Source: Begonia masoniana (lineage: Eukaryota; Streptophyta; Magnoliopsida; Cucurbitales; Begoniaceae). From it: DNA of 64,000 bases. Location of the stretch: contig CM039515.1 in the NCBI GenBank assembly GCA_022432975.1, positions 21,408,923 through 21,472,922 of the forward strand, given 5' to 3'. This document shows, piece by piece, positions 46,355 to 59,300 of the stretch. Under the pieces are notes generated by a model. It was not told where the DNA came from. It saw only the letters and a program-made list of their open reading frames with translations, and searched no databases. Numbering within the stretch: position 1 is the stretch's first letter; each line of letters begins with the position of its first letter. Made by a program: the position numbers and the translations under genes.

Positions 46355-46946
46355 GATGATAAAATTGAAGTAAGAGGTAATTACAAAGAAATAAAGCCCC
46401 TTAAAATTAAATATTGGTATATTTTGAACAATTCAGATTCAGCCCAACCTCACGCCAATATTTTATTGTGTTACTGTGAAATGTATAATAAGAAATTAAA
46501 TACTTAAAAAGTCAATGGTGGATCTCGAAAAACACAAATTATTTTTGTATTTTAATTTCAAAATGTATAAACTTTTATTAGTTTTTTATTATTAATGAAA
46601 CATAGTTGTTTATTGCTCAACAGTGAATCCTACTCCTACCAATGTTAGATAAAATATTATTTTATTCGAATTCTATAGGTTCCCGATTGTCTTGGGTTTT
46701 AAGCAATCGAGTTGTATTATTTGTATTAGTTTTGCTTCATTTTAGTTGTTCTCGAATAAACAAAACAATTTTTTTATTTTTTACATGTGGCAACAGAATT
46801 ATTAAATGTGGAAATTTCTGCCTCTTGAATACAAGCGTAGAGCACGTGGTTGAAAATAAAAAATTGTAACATCGCTATCTTTTTTTATGGAGAAGATTTA
46901 TCGACTAAGATAATGAAAAAGTCTATCTCATTTTATTATTTAGTTA
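46355..46946. other. AT-rich non-coding spacer
   Basis: About 590 bp with no motif-bearing frame. No repeat structure was recognised. Confidence 0.5.
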
Positions 46947-47696
46947 AAATGTATTATTCAAAATCACCTTCCAAATATGATGTGTTTAATAAAAATGAAC
47001 TTCAAGTCATTTTGTAAACAAACTTACCCTCAAAATATGAAAAATTTAACAAACCAATTCTTAGCGAAACACCTTTCTCGGAGAATGGCCCTCCGATCTT
47101 GGAGAATAGGGTGGCGACTCTCCACGCTGGCCCCCCGTTCTCCACTTTATAAACTAAATTTAAAAAAATTCATAGTGACTACTTCAAAAAATATACAAAA
47201 CAATATTGAATTTGCTTGAAATTTTACCACATATTCAACATATCATGGAAAGATAATCTGAAAAGTTTCATGATGTTTAAAACTTGTACGATTTATTATA
47301 ATTTTTTATGCTTGTTTAATGAATTATTTATTACAATTACATATTTTATCTAAAAATTATGAAATTTTCACAATAGACTCTCATTGTATTCCTAATTAGA
47401 GCTGCAAAATGGCTAACAAAAAAAAGTTACCATGCATTTATTCTTAAACCTTTATAAAAGAACAAATAAATAGTTTTGACTCTGAAACTATAGATAAATG
47501 TATGAGACTTGTTTTTGCTAGCCATTTTGCAGCTCTAACTAGAAGTACAAAGAGAGCTTATTGTGAAAATTTCATAATATTTAGATGAAATATGTAATTT
47601 TAATAAATTATTTTATAAAAAAAATAATAAATCATACAAGTATTAAAAAAATCACGAAACTTTCCATTTCATGATATGTTGAACATGTGGTAAAAA

Positions 47697-50238
47697 TGTC
47701 ACGACCCTAATACTGTACCCGTATTTCCGTACTATATTATTTTTTTTATCCTAATATCTTTAACTAAACTCTAGGCGGAACCTAAACCGATATCGAAACC
47801 CGAATCGAAATCGGAATTGAAATCTAGATTTAAAACCGTTTAAAACAAACATAAAACTATTTAATAAAACAATTAAAAACTATAAAACAATTAAACAAAA
47901 CTTTAATTAAAATGGGAGGGCAAAACTGTCAGCCCGTGACAAAAAGGGGGTAGCGACCAGTCGCTGCTACATGCAGCGACTGATCGCTGCATGAGGAGCA
48001 GCGAGCGGCAACCAGTCGCTGCAGCTTTGTAGTGACTGATCGCTGCAGTTGCTGCAGCGAGCAGCGACCAATCGCTGCTTGCTGCAGCGATTGATCGCTG
48101 CACACTATGCAGCGATCGCTCCTCATGCGATCATTCGCCACACCTTCTGTTTTCTCTTCTTCTCTGTTTTTTTATTTTACAAGTGCTCTCTAGAATTTCC
48201 AGAGAGCAAAACAACCTATCTACTCTCTGGAATCCGAATTCCAAAGAGCAAAATACCCCCTGCACATAATTATCACTAACATACAATTCAACCATACACT
48301 TCATTCCGTCTATCGCTAAAAACCGACTCAAAACGTATTTAAAACCATGTACATTTTCATGAAACCGAACTGCATGGATATGTTTAAAATCTAAACAAAC
48401 CTACCTGTTTTAAAATCACCCAAAACAGTTCCAAAACGTTTGAAAGTGTTAAAATGTAACCTATCAACTACCAGTACCAAACATCCTATAATTTCTATAT
48501 AAACATCAGCCCAAAATGTCCCAATAATCCCAAAATCTATACATACTCCCCCACGGGTTGATTAAGCATCAACTGCGCCAGCACACCACCGCAGTCATCC
48601 TCCGTCAACTGGACTCAAGCCTCAGGAGGAGGGACATCGTCCTCACCTGCCTCAACGTCTAGGTCATCTACACCATACAATACACTATGAGATGAAATCC
48701 CAGTAAGACTCGTAAATGCAATGCATGCTGTGCAAATAAGTTCATTAATCATGTATATTTTCTTTACGATGCAATGCACAATAGGTGTCACCGAGATCCT
48801 ATCCCTCTAACCAGAGAGAGCTCATCCAGCGGGCGGACTACTCTTTCCAGCTAGAAGCGGGGGTTGCACGCTTACAACACGTACAGCCGTGCCTGAGCCC
48901 CACCTCGCGTGACAAATACGCCTTTCGGCCAATACGCCTTTCGGCCAATATGCCTTTTGGCCAATAAGCCTTTCGGCCAATGCTATGCTTTACGTTATCT
49001 TTAAAACTCTGTGCGGAAGTTCATTTTCATGTTTTTCTTTAAAACAAGTGATGCGTGAACAGTTCAATATCTTAAAGTAAACAAACAATAACGTGTACCA
49101 TCAAGATTGTAAAGCGTAAACTATAAACCTCTAAAACCTAGCTACCCAAACCAAGTACAATTAAACAAAAGCATCTCCAAAACTCCTCGAGACGACATTC
49201 GACGTACGGTGTAGGCCAATCGGCCAAAGAAGATCACGAGAACTTACCTCGTGTCCAAAGCAGCTCAAGCTCCGTTCACGAGCGCTGTTCACCTAAGCCA
49301 TTTACAAGGATTTGACGTTAAAACGAGTTTAAGTTAATAAACGTCCAAATTGTCAAAACATTAACTAAAGAACTTCCTAAAGTCTTTAATCACATCGAGC
49401 AAATACACGCTCGACTCCTCAATTCTCGATTTACGTGTTTTTTCGAAAACCCGAAATTTCTCAATTTTTAACATTTTCACAAATTGATTTAACTTCGTCC
49501 AATAACGTCAAATACATGCAATATATACTTAATCACGGCTAACCTATTAATTACGAACCCTAATTCGCGTTTTTAATCGAAAACCTAACGAAAACCCTAA
49601 ACGTATAACTCTGAAAAACTCGAAATAAACGTTCTAAAACTATAGATCCATACCTAGAACGTCGATTGGAGGAGAAAACGTGAAGGAAACGGAACGAACG
49701 GAGGTCGGAACGGGAGGAGACGACGGCGGCCAGAGGGAGATCGCAAGGGAGAAAGAGAGAATTCGTTCTCTGGAATTCGCAGAAGAGAAACAAAATGAAG
49801 GAGAAAAGGTTTTTAAGCTATTTTATAATATTTACCTTGAAAATTACTAAAATGCCCTTCTTTGATTTTTATATAAGTTTCGTCATTCGGTTCGTTAATC
49901 GTCCAACGATTCGACTTTTCCAAATTTCCATATTTCGCTAATAAGTCTAACTTATTATCTGGGATTTATTAAAACTGTCCGTTTGCAATTCGGACCTCGT
50001 TTACTATTTTTTACGAGAACGTCTTTTACATTACGAGAAGTGTATTTACTCGGAATATAGTGTTTAATCTCCGAAAATTCCCATAATTTTCTTAAAATTC
50101 TATTAATCGTTAGGATCGTAGTGACACTTTCTTTTCGTGAAACGGACCTGATTTGATATATTTACCAAAAATGCCATTATATAATAAAATAACAATATAA
50201 TATATTATATCCGAAATCCGTACAAGCTGGGTATTACA
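47697..50238 (-). mobile_element. Solo LTR, family III-like (2542 bp)
   Basis: It begins TGTCACGACCC, ends GGGTATTACA, and has AAAAA on both sides (47692-47696 and 50239-50243). The fold-back arm reads on smoothly after removing it. It shares AACTGCATGGAT with the fragment at 9774-11100. Four CCTTTCGGCCAATA-like repeats lie at 48918-48980, and a hairpin-rich block at 47945-48130. Confidence 0.85.
47945..48130. repeat. Array of AGCGA...TCGCT hairpins in the solo LTR
   Basis: At least six inverted pairs such as GCAGCGACTGATCGCTGC, AGCGACCAGTCGCT and GCAGCGATTGATCGCTGC follow each other in under 200 bp. It lies about 250 bp from the LTR edge, the same slot as the GC-rich blocks of family I LTRs. 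Confidence 0.8.
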
Positions 50239-50505
50239 AAAAATTTAAAGAAAATTCGATATCGTTTGATATATTTTTTAAGACAGTCATTATGAATTTT
50301 TTTAAATTTAATTTATACAATGGAGAACAGGAGACTGTTGTGGGGGTTACCAACCCCCGTTCTCCAAGACCGAGTATCCGCAGGGTTATTTTGTTATATT
50401 TTTCGTACTTTAAGAGTGAACTTATATACAAAATTATTTTAAATTTTATTTTGTCAAACACTTCATACTTTGAGGGTTAATTTGAATATTACCCTTATTT
50501 AAACC

Positions 50506-51581
50506 AGTGATTTGTTAGTGTAACCGATAAATACTCGTTTCATGTTGCATATGTGTGTGATTGATTTTTCCATGGATTTACAACTTGGAAATTTAGCATC
50601 AATGTAAAAATGAATATTTGTTAATTAGAAAATAAAAAAGATATATTGAAAGACAAAATAAAAGATAGAATATTCAATCTTGGAGTTTAAGATTAAATTT
50701 ACATCTAGGTTTATTTGTACGCACATTTTTATTCATACTTTTACCTTACACCCCCATGAGTCAAAGGGAAGAACGAACCACATAACCTTAAATTCCATTT
50801 ATGCTACGTACCTTTTATAACTCGCTTTGTTTCAGTTTCTCGTTTTTTTGACATCCCCACATTATACTCCCAGACCAGAGCTTGAAACTTTGCTCCCTTC
50901 TGGTTTTAAGATATACTTAATCGAGTACCGATTCTGCAATTGATAATTCCAGAGAATTATATGCTTCTTCTTTATATATTGAGACCTTCATCTCCTTCAT
51001 GATTATCATATATACTGCATGATCATGATCATGAATTGAGACCTCAGTATCAATACCAAATTTTTGAGACATGATTGATGCAAAATCCAATATGATAGAT
51101 ATAAGAGATAAATAAAAAGAAATATAATTGGCAATGATACAGTAGAATCAAATAAATAAACTGAGGGAGTTTAGTTTCATATTGATGGGTGGTCGATCAG
51201 TTTTCTATTCGAACATATTTAGCTCTATCTTGTAACACACAGACCTTTATGTGTCAATGAGACCAGATCACCTTTCTCAGTCTCTAATTTTTTTATGTCC
51301 CATTTTATGTCAGAAGGACCATGGAGTCTTTCCAAAATATTTTCTATACGTTTGAGGAGCCAAAATAAATAAGACAATGACACCGGCTTTTATGTGAAAT
51401 CTCTGAGTTTGAATTCTCTGATGCAATAATTATGTTGAAGTATGAAGAAGCATGTAATTTTCATGCTAACATATTTTGTGGAACAAAGAAGTACCTCTTG
51501 AAGCCATTTATTGAAGGTTTTGATGGTTCTCATGCATGACGAAATTCACTGTTATTCAAAATGATAGTGACATGCGTTACT
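50506..51581. other. Unassigned spacer before the terminal gypsy nest
   Basis: About 1.1 kb of AT-rich DNA. One stretch (51425-51540) reads as a short degenerate coding remnant (ANIFCGTKKYLLKPFIEGFD) with no family recognised. No intact gene is seen. Confidence 0.4.
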
Positions 51582-53787
51582 TGTAACACCCAGCATTTTT
51601 GCCATGTAAATATTCCTTGAATTATTAGAAGGAATTAATGGAAATATTTATACAATGTATGTTTATGAATTTATCGATGGTTTCAATTGAATTTGGGTGA
51701 TTCATAAAACCGATTTGACGAACTAAATAGTAATTTAGTTAAAAACCAATGGAAGGGCAAAATAGGAAGCCAATTAAGGTTGGTGGGAGGAAGCCAATGG
51801 TTGAGTGACACTTGGTAACTTGTTGAAGAAGCCATGTTCTTCTTTTCTTTTCTCCTACTTGAAACCTTCATTTCTCCTTTGCTTCTTTCCACTCCCCTTT
51901 GTTTTCTCTCTTCCATACGACAAAAGCCCTTTCGAATCTCCTTCTGTAACGCCCACGAACCCGCCCCGGCTCAGTGCGCTACTTTGCTAAGCTATCCCGC
52001 GTTTAAAACGACGTTTAAAATAATTTTTGATAAAATTTTGACTCGGTTTTCGGGTTTCTTGAACCCTCGAAAAATGTTGGAAAACGTGCGTAAAATACGT
52101 CAGAAAATGTCGGGTCAAAACATTTTAGAAATAGAAAAAAATATAAAAAAAATTGTTATTTTTGGGTGCTGGGTGCGGCGGGCGCACCGCGCTCGGCACC
52201 CTCTCGGGTGCCAGCGCGCCAATATGCCCATTTTGTCATTTTTTTCGACCTTTTCTCAATTTTCTTTATTTTTCGTCGAGCCAACACTTCTAAAAATTCT
52301 AAAATTTTTACCACACAATCTCGACACCCTAAACTCCGTGTCTCGTAAAAATCTTGAAAAACCGACTCAAAACGGATAATAAAAAAATAGAGAATGTAAA
52401 CCCGATGTTATTTATTTTAAAACTAAACGGACGGTATAACGCCTAAAATGATCAAAACCCCAAAACCTGCAAATCTAACGATTTTAAAACTATTTAAACC
52501 ATTTCCCAAAACAATTTATACACCATATTCATAAAATTGTAAAACCAGCGTTATTCACATAATCCAAACAATTCAAAACACCAACCCAACTTAAAACAAC
52601 CACAACAATTTACATCAAAATATTAACCTTCCACAACTACCCAAGGAAGACGGTGGCCAAGACGCCCCGACAATAGCCTGCACCGGCGTACCCCGTCCTT
52701 CTTCGACTGCGACCTACTCCTGGGATGTCTCATCCACCTCACCTGAGTAATACTTGTCACCTACACCATAGAACACGAAAAGTAAGCCTAATGCTTAGTA
52801 AGTAGGGAAAAACGAATGCACACACACACAATGCAACTCAATCCTATCACATGTAGTTTCTAACTCTCCGTTGTGTTCTTTACATGTTTGTTGCATTAAT
52901 CTTTTAATAAGCCGTGTGGGTCAAGTAGGTGAAGGACCGGAATTGTCTAAGAGGGGGGTGAATTAGACTTTTAAAAAATTAATCTAATAATCAATTAGTG
53001 TTACTCTCTTAATTAGTTTAATAGCAAATAAGGTAATATCAAAAATAAAGAGAGAGTAGGAGAGATTCAACACCAGTACTTTTTACGTGGTTCGGCCAAA
53101 CTGTCTACGTCCACGCTCCAAGGCTCACCCCTTGAAGATCCTTACCCTTCTCCTCACGAGAAATAACAGATCGGGATTTCGGGCTCCGATCAACTGCCTT
53201 TACAGATTTGGATTGAACTTCACGGGCGTCAATCCACTGCCGTTACAAGTTTGAGTTTGTAAAATATTAAGCTCAGACTACAATCTCACAAAAATGAATC
53301 TCAAGTTAGGATTGAGAGATGTAGAGAAGAATACAGAGTGTGAAAATAACTTTCGCAGTTAGGGCTCAGAATTCAAATTGGCAAAAGTTAGTCTTCGAGC
53401 CTTTTCTTCTGCTTATATACTCTGTATAAAATTTCTTCAGAGAATTGAATGCTTCTTTCTTCAAATGATAAAATGTTACCGTTGGGAAGCATCCGTACTG
53501 AAGCAGCTATCCGTTGCTTCTAAAAATGTTGTTCGTCGTTGCTATTAAAGGTCTGGAGTTAATGCTGAAAACGAAGTCACTGTAGCTTCGCGGCTAACTT
53601 TGAATTCTGGCGGAAGTTCACCGGCAGCTGCAACTTATGAGCAGAGACACGTCATCGGTTAATGCAGCTTAAAATGCCATCGGCAGATGTATCCTAAAAA
53701 TCCATCGGCAGGTGTATCCTTGAATTCCATCGGCAGAAGCATCTTAAACTTTTATCGGCAGAAGCATAACTTTATCGGCAGAAGCTT

Positions 53788-54100
53788 ATCAGCATCTCCT
53801 TTTGTCGTTTAGTCAATCGTCAGGAGCTCTTAAAAACATCATCGGTATGAGTAGCGTCAAATGCTATCGGCAGATCCATCTTGACACGTCATCGGCAGAT
53901 ATCTTCAAAAGCGCTTCGGCAGATGCAACATATAAGCACTGATCACGTCATCGGTAGATGCTCGCTTAGAGCTTCACGGGCAGTAGACTTGTAAATTATT
54001 AATCGGCATATGCTCTCAACCGTCATGAACCGCATCGACAGGAGTAGCTTCACACAGCTATCGGCAAATGCCCTTGACATGACATCGTCAGATGTCTTCA
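53788..54100. repeat. Left copy of the segment flanking the 25-bp array
   Basis: It shares long runs with 55160-55480 in the same order (ACATCATCGGTATGAGTAGC, AAAAGCGCTTCGGCAGATGC, GATCACGTCATCGGTAGATG), so the array lies within a larger direct duplication of period about 1.37 kb. Confidence 0.85.
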
Positions 54101-54105
54101 AAAAC

Positions 54106-55105
54106 TTTTATCGGCAGAAGCATCTTAAACTTTTATCGGCAGAAGCATCTTAAACTTTTATCGGCAGAAGCATCTTAAACTTTTATCGGCAGAAGCATCT
54201 TAAACTTTTATCGGCAGAAGCATCTTAAACTTTTATCGGCAGAAGCATCTTAAACTTTTATCGGCAGAAGCATCTTAAACTTTTATCGGCAGAAGCATCT
54301 TAAACTTTTATCGGCAGAAGCATCTTAAACTTTTATCGGCAGAAGCATCTTAAACTTTTATCGGCAGAAGCATCTTAAACTTTTATCGGCAGAAGCATCT
54401 TAAACTTTTATCGGCAGAAGCATCTTAAACTTTTATCGGCAGAAGCATCTTAAACTTTTATCGGCAGAAGCATCTTAAACTTTTATCGGCAGAAGCATCT
54501 TAAACTTTTATCGGCAGAAGCATCTTAAACTTTTATCGGCAGAAGCATCTTAAACTTTTATCGGCAGAAGCATCTTAAACTTTTATCGGCAGAAGCATCT
54601 TAAACTTTTATCGGCAGAAGCATCTTAAACTTTTATCGGCAGAAGCATCTTAAACTTTTATCGGCAGAAGCATCTTAAACTTTTATCGGCAGAAGCATCT
54701 TAAACTTTTATCGGCAGAAGCATCTTAAACTTTTATCGGCAGAAGCATCTTAAACTTTTATCGGCAGAAGCATCTTAAACTTTTATCGGCAGAAGCATCT
54801 TAAACTTTTATCGGCAGAAGCATCTTAAACTTTTATCGGCAGAAGCATCTTAAACTTTTATCGGCAGAAGCATCTTAAACTTTTATCGGCAGAAGCATCT
54901 TAAACTTTTATCGGCAGAAGCATCTTAAACTTTTATCGGCAGAAGCATCTTAAACTTTTATCGGCAGAAGCATCTTAAACTTTTATCGGCAGAAGCATCT
55001 TAAACTTTTATCGGCAGAAGCATCTTAAACTTTTATCGGCAGAAGCATCTTAAACTTTTATCGGCAGAAGCATCTTAAACTTTTATCGGCAGAAGCATCT
55101 TAAAC
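54106..55105. repeat. 40 exact-looking copies of a 25-bp unit
   Basis: The unit reads TTTTATCGGCAGAAGCATCT then TAAAC. The block is 1000 bp, 40 x 25, and I saw no variant copy. Two or three imperfect copies precede the left duplication at about 53725-53785, showing the ancestral unit. Confidence 0.95.
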
Positions 55106-55159
55106 CTTTAAACTCCATCGGCAGGAGCCTTGTCAAACGTGATCGGTAGGTGCAAGCTT

Positions 55160-55480
55160 TAGTCAGCATCTCCTCTTGTCGTTTAGTCATCGGCAGGAGC
55201 TGCTTAAAAACATCATCGGTATGAGTAGCGTCAAATGCTATCGGCAGATCCATCTTGACACGTCATCGGCAGATATCTTCAAAAGCGCTTCGGCAGATGC
55301 AACATATAAGCACTGATCACGTCATCGGTAGATGCTCGCTTAGAGCTTCACGGGCAGATGAGACTTGTAAATTTTATCGGCATATGCATCTCAACACGTC
55401 ATGAACCGGCATCGACAGGAGTAGCTTCAACAGCTATCGGCAAATGCACCTTGACATGACATCGGCAGATGTCTTCAAAA
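55160..55480. repeat. Right copy of the segment flanking the 25-bp array
   Basis: Partner of 53788-54100. Small indels distinguish the two (for example GGGCAGATGAGACTTG here against GGGCAGTAGACTTG). Confidence 0.85.
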
Positions 55481-58400
55481 ACGCTATCGGCAGATGCATC
55501 ATTTCTTTGTCGTGTAGCGATCGGTATATGCAAGCCTGTTTTGCTATTTAATTCTGTATACTCAAACCGATTTATTAGACAACTAAAATACCCTTTTCAA
55601 GGGTATTTCCAAATAAACTCATACTCATTATTCTCTTTAAATACACATAATCAAATTGTACACTAATTATACAAATACATAATCAAAAACAAATTATGAC
55701 TTAAACAATCTATAAGTCAACAGTAGGCACACATCTCATAACTGTCTGAGACGGCCACGCCTTGATCCACCAAATAAAAACCCGTTAGCTCACGTCCCAT
55801 AACTGTCTAGGATGGCCAAGCACAGTTGCCATAACCACATCGATTGTAGAACCCTATGACTATCTAGGAGTTCATACTCACGATGTTTGCCAAACCGTTC
55901 CCTCGTAAAATTTCCCTTCGGGGTGCTACACACCAGCACTTATTCCCGACAAGGATAAATTACCGGAAACCAATGCTTACAATTATTTTATCTTATTACA
56001 ATTCACACTCACAATGCAAAACGGTGCACACAATTATGCATGCCAGAATAATATGCAAACACAGCACAACGCGAATAAGAAACCGACCGTCAACCATACC
56101 GTTCCATGGTGTAGGCCTAAGGCAACAAAAGGATTCCACTACTTACCTGACTGCTCGGCTTTAAGTTGCTCACTTCTATCGGTCAATTCACTCGTCCGAT
56201 AACCTATCAATTATAGAAAATAACTTAGCAATTCACTCATAAAATTCTAAAGGATTCTAAAAAAAATTCTAAACCCAAAACTAACCAACAATTCACCCTA
56301 AAATCACAAAACCCGATTTTGACCCAAAATTACAACGTCCAACTTCGAACGGCCATAACTTTCTCGTTTTTCAACGGATTTTGACGTGCCACCCCACTTC
56401 GGAAACCTCTACATGTCTACTATCCATTGAAACACTTAAATTAACCAAATAAACCACTTGGCTGAACCAAAAATGCAAAAACAGAACCGGCACACTTTGA
56501 GTTAAACCGGTTTTTCACAACTTACTTCCAATCTTCCATTTCTCTCTAAAAACCACCTAAACTAATCCATTCAACAATTCAAACATGAAATTTGGAAAGA
56601 AAACACTCCTTTGAAACCAAAAATTCGGACTCCCCAATCTAGGGTTTTCTAACTCTCCCTAAACTCAATCAAAACACCCTAAAATCACCACAAACTAACC
56701 CTAAAATGTATACAACTAAAACCCACTCAATTTATTCACTAACCTTGCTAGTTTCTTCACCAAAGGAAAGCTTAGAGCATCAACAATGGAGGCCAAGGGT
56801 TTTCACGATGGAGAAAGATGAAGAATGAACCAAAATTATCTTTTTAACTAAACAAAATTTTACCTTTTTATTTCCCTCCACTCATTTCTTTAAAATTCCA
56901 ATTCAAACCCTTCCCTTTTGTATTTTTCTTCCAACGTGAAAGGCATCCCTAAAACCCTACTTTTTGTTCTTTTTTTTTTCATACCTTTAAACTCGAAGTT
57001 TGTTTTCTTATTAGTTGTTAAATTCTTTTGACTTTTCAAACATATTTAGTTTGAATTGTCAAACCTCTTCTCTACTCTTTGTATCATTTCTAAACCCTTC
57101 ATCAACTTAACATTAAACTACCCTCACTCCTCTAAATCTAATGCTCCACACGTTATAGAAACATTACGGGTGTTACACCTTCGATCTCCTCAGTTTTCTT
57201 CTGTTTCTCTGCCTAAGGTAAACATCTGCTAAAGTTAACGAGTTTGGATAAGTTAAAATGTGAGTTTTGTTGTAGTTTGGGCTTACAATAATTTGGAGAG
57301 AACTCACTGTTTTGGATGAAAACACGTTGGTGTGTTTTCAAAAGGTTTGAATGGAGTTTGAAGCATATTTTACTAAGTTATTAGTTAGCATTTGTAGCTC
57401 TGTTAATCTCTCTTTTTGTGCTCGTCATAGGTTCATGCATCACCGTGGTTTCACGAGCAAAGCTTGCTGCTTTTCGGACAATAGGTAAGTTCATGTGTGT
57501 AGATTGGCCTTTAAGGCCCTAGTACTTGGAGATACTAGGTTTTACTTTTGTCGGGTTGTTTCGGGTAGATAAGTTAGAGTTACGTTCTGAGTTTTCTACA
57601 TTTCTCTTCATGTTCTGCCGTTTTATTTCTGTTGTCTGCTGTTTTAATTTTAAGCACGGTAAACATCCATGCATACACATTTTTCCCGAAAGCTCATGCA
57701 AAATATTTTTTGCACACGTTTTGAAGTTAAGAAAGATAAAAAAAAATCTGGATGTAATGTATCGGTTAAGTGTGGGACGGGGACTGGCCCTCTATTTCTG
57801 TTATATTCTGTATATCTGTATGTGCCTGATAGTGCACTTGCCAGTTCCTCTATAAGCCCCACTTATACCCCGCTGCCAGTGAAACGTAATGTAATGTACT
57901 ATCACTGTATTCTGAAAGTTCATGCATAGCATATGCATCACTGCATTTTATTCATGTTCTTATTGAGTTTTAGACTCATAGGTGAACTCCCTGTTATAGG
58001 TATGGATCCCGTGGATGAGGACTTTGTGCCTCAGTCCGACGACTAGGTGGCTGGTGGCTCAAGCTTTCGGGGGTGGTTGTGGCAGCCAGACATATTTTTG
58101 TCCCGAGGCTTAAGTTTGTAAACTCTACTGGGATTCTGGTGTTTCTGTTTTAAAACTCTATTGGGATTCTGTTAGAAATTTGGATAATGTATAGGTTCTG
58201 ATGTCTAAGTTTTTAAACCTCTGTATTTGACAGTTGTATGTATAATTTGAAATATTCTAGAACTGCTTGGAAATCTCCCTTTTTAGGTTGTGTATGGATG
58301 GTCTCGAGTTTTAGAGCTATCTATGCAGTTTGTTTTCTTGAATCTCTGTCATCTGTAGAGCATGTTTTACAACTTTGTTTTGAATCGGGTTTTGAGGGTT

Positions 58401-59288
58401 TGAAACTTTTATGCTTTCTGTTTATATGTCTTCCTATTAAAAGTTGTCAATTCTGCCTTTAAAACTGAGTCTTCTGCTACATCTACCGCCTTATGGCTAT
58501 ATCCACCGCCACGGTTTATTTAAGTCCTCTGGTTTATTTAAGTCTTCCGCCCTTGTCACCCAACCTACATCTTCCGCCCAGTTCAATATATCTGCCGCTT
58601 GACGTCATCCACCCATATCTTCCGCCTAGTTCACTACATCTACCGCCTTACGTCATCCACCCAGTTCGCTACATCTACCGCCTTACGTCATCCACCCACA
58701 TCTTCCGCCCAGTTCACCTACATCTTCCGCCCTGCTTCTTTTGCCCCTGTTTAGTCACATCTTCTGCCTTGTTTCTTCCGCCCTATATCACCCGATTATG
58801 TTATTCACTGTAGCCTTTCTCCCAGTATGTCTTTCAGTTTATGTTTCTCATTTATTTTCACTGCATGTATTTTATCACGTTTTCCTCTGCATGTTCGTCG
58901 TCCATCCAGCCTTTTATTTAAACGTTCAAAGTATTCTGATTTCTTCAGTCTTCTATTTCTACAGTCCAAGTTTTTATATATTCCTTTTCTTCCTGTTTCC
59001 ATCTGTTGTTCATTTCTGTTCTTCCTGTTTTCCTCACCTCAATGCCAGAGAAGGTTTACGTCCAAATTTTTAAGTGTTCCAGTCTTCCTGCTTTCCTTCT
59101 GTTATTCATTATGTAGTCCGATTTTAATTGTTTCCCATTTTTCTTTCAAATCCAGAGAATGTTTTCTCTCTCTGTAAAGTTTTAAGGGTTTGTTTTTTTT
59201 ATTCAAAAATAATAATAATAGTCCACGTTTGAAATGTCCCGGAGTGATGGCTCCTCGACCCCGATCAGGTCCGGGACTGTCACAGTTA

Positions 59289-59300
59289 TGGTATCAGAGC
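59289..59300 (+). other. Primer-binding site of element G
   Basis: TGGTATCAGAGC, an exact initiator-Met match, four bases after the LTR end. Confidence 0.92.

Larger units (their letters stand above)
46947..50505. mobile_element. Long fold-back Mutator-type element split by a solo LTR
   Basis: Left arm (46947-47467) and right arm (47468-47696 plus 50239-50505) are inverted copies centred near 47467. The middle is a strong hairpin (AGAGCTGCAAAATGGCTA at 47398 with TAGCCATTTTGCAGCTCT ending 47536). Outer arms pair as well: 47040-47150 with 50310-50400, sharing GAGAACGGG and CTTGGAGAA phrases. The edges lie in TTATTTA-like bases, but a TSD could not be fixed. Without the LTR it is about 1 kb. 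Confidence 0.65.
52930..55722. mobile_element. Solo LTR J inside a solo LTR inside an LTR (2793 bp)
   Basis: It begins TGAAGGACCGGAATTGTCTA, ends AAGTCAACA, and has perfect TSD GTAGG (52925-52929 and 55723-55727). The start, followed by AGAGGGGGGTGAATTAGAC and later ACGTGGTTCGGCCAAACTG, is a phrase set common in LTRs of many dicots. Most of it is built from TCGGCAGATG/TCGGCAGAAG repeats, including a 1-kb perfect array. Confidence 0.88.
51945..57177 (-). mobile_element. Solo LTR, family I, inside the LTR of element G
   Basis: TGTAACGCCCACGAACC...GGGTGTTACA with perfect TSD CCTTC (51940-51944 and 57178-57182). Removing the nested LTR at 52930-55722 leaves about 2.4 kb homologous to the other family I LTRs (AATGCTTAGTAAGTAGGG, ATTTTTCAACGGATTTTGAC). 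The variable GC block is at 52160-52240 (GGTGCGGCGGGCGCACCGCG). Confidence 0.92.
51582..59284 (+). repeat. 5' LTR of element G, family III (2.5 kb plus insertion)
   Basis: TGTAACACCCAGC...GGGACTGTCACA. It shares its tail with the solo LTR at 35122-39642. The U3/R part at 58480-58800 holds repeated CATCTTCCGCC, ACGTCATCCACCCA and CATCTACCGCCTT phrases, a looser version of that LTR's arrays. Confidence 0.85.

Noticed and set aside
51425..51540. Transposase or host-gene fragment
   Set aside because: A short stretch reads plausibly (KKYLLKPFIEGFDGSHA), but there is a stop and I recognise no family.
54106..55105. CRISPR-like regular array
   Set aside because: Units of 25 bp are directly contiguous with no unique spacers. 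The host is a plant and the array sits inside a solo LTR.
58493..59177. Pro/Tyr-rich short proteins on the plus strand
   Set aside because: They come from CTTCCGCC-type repeats in the LTR of element G, with no support as genes.
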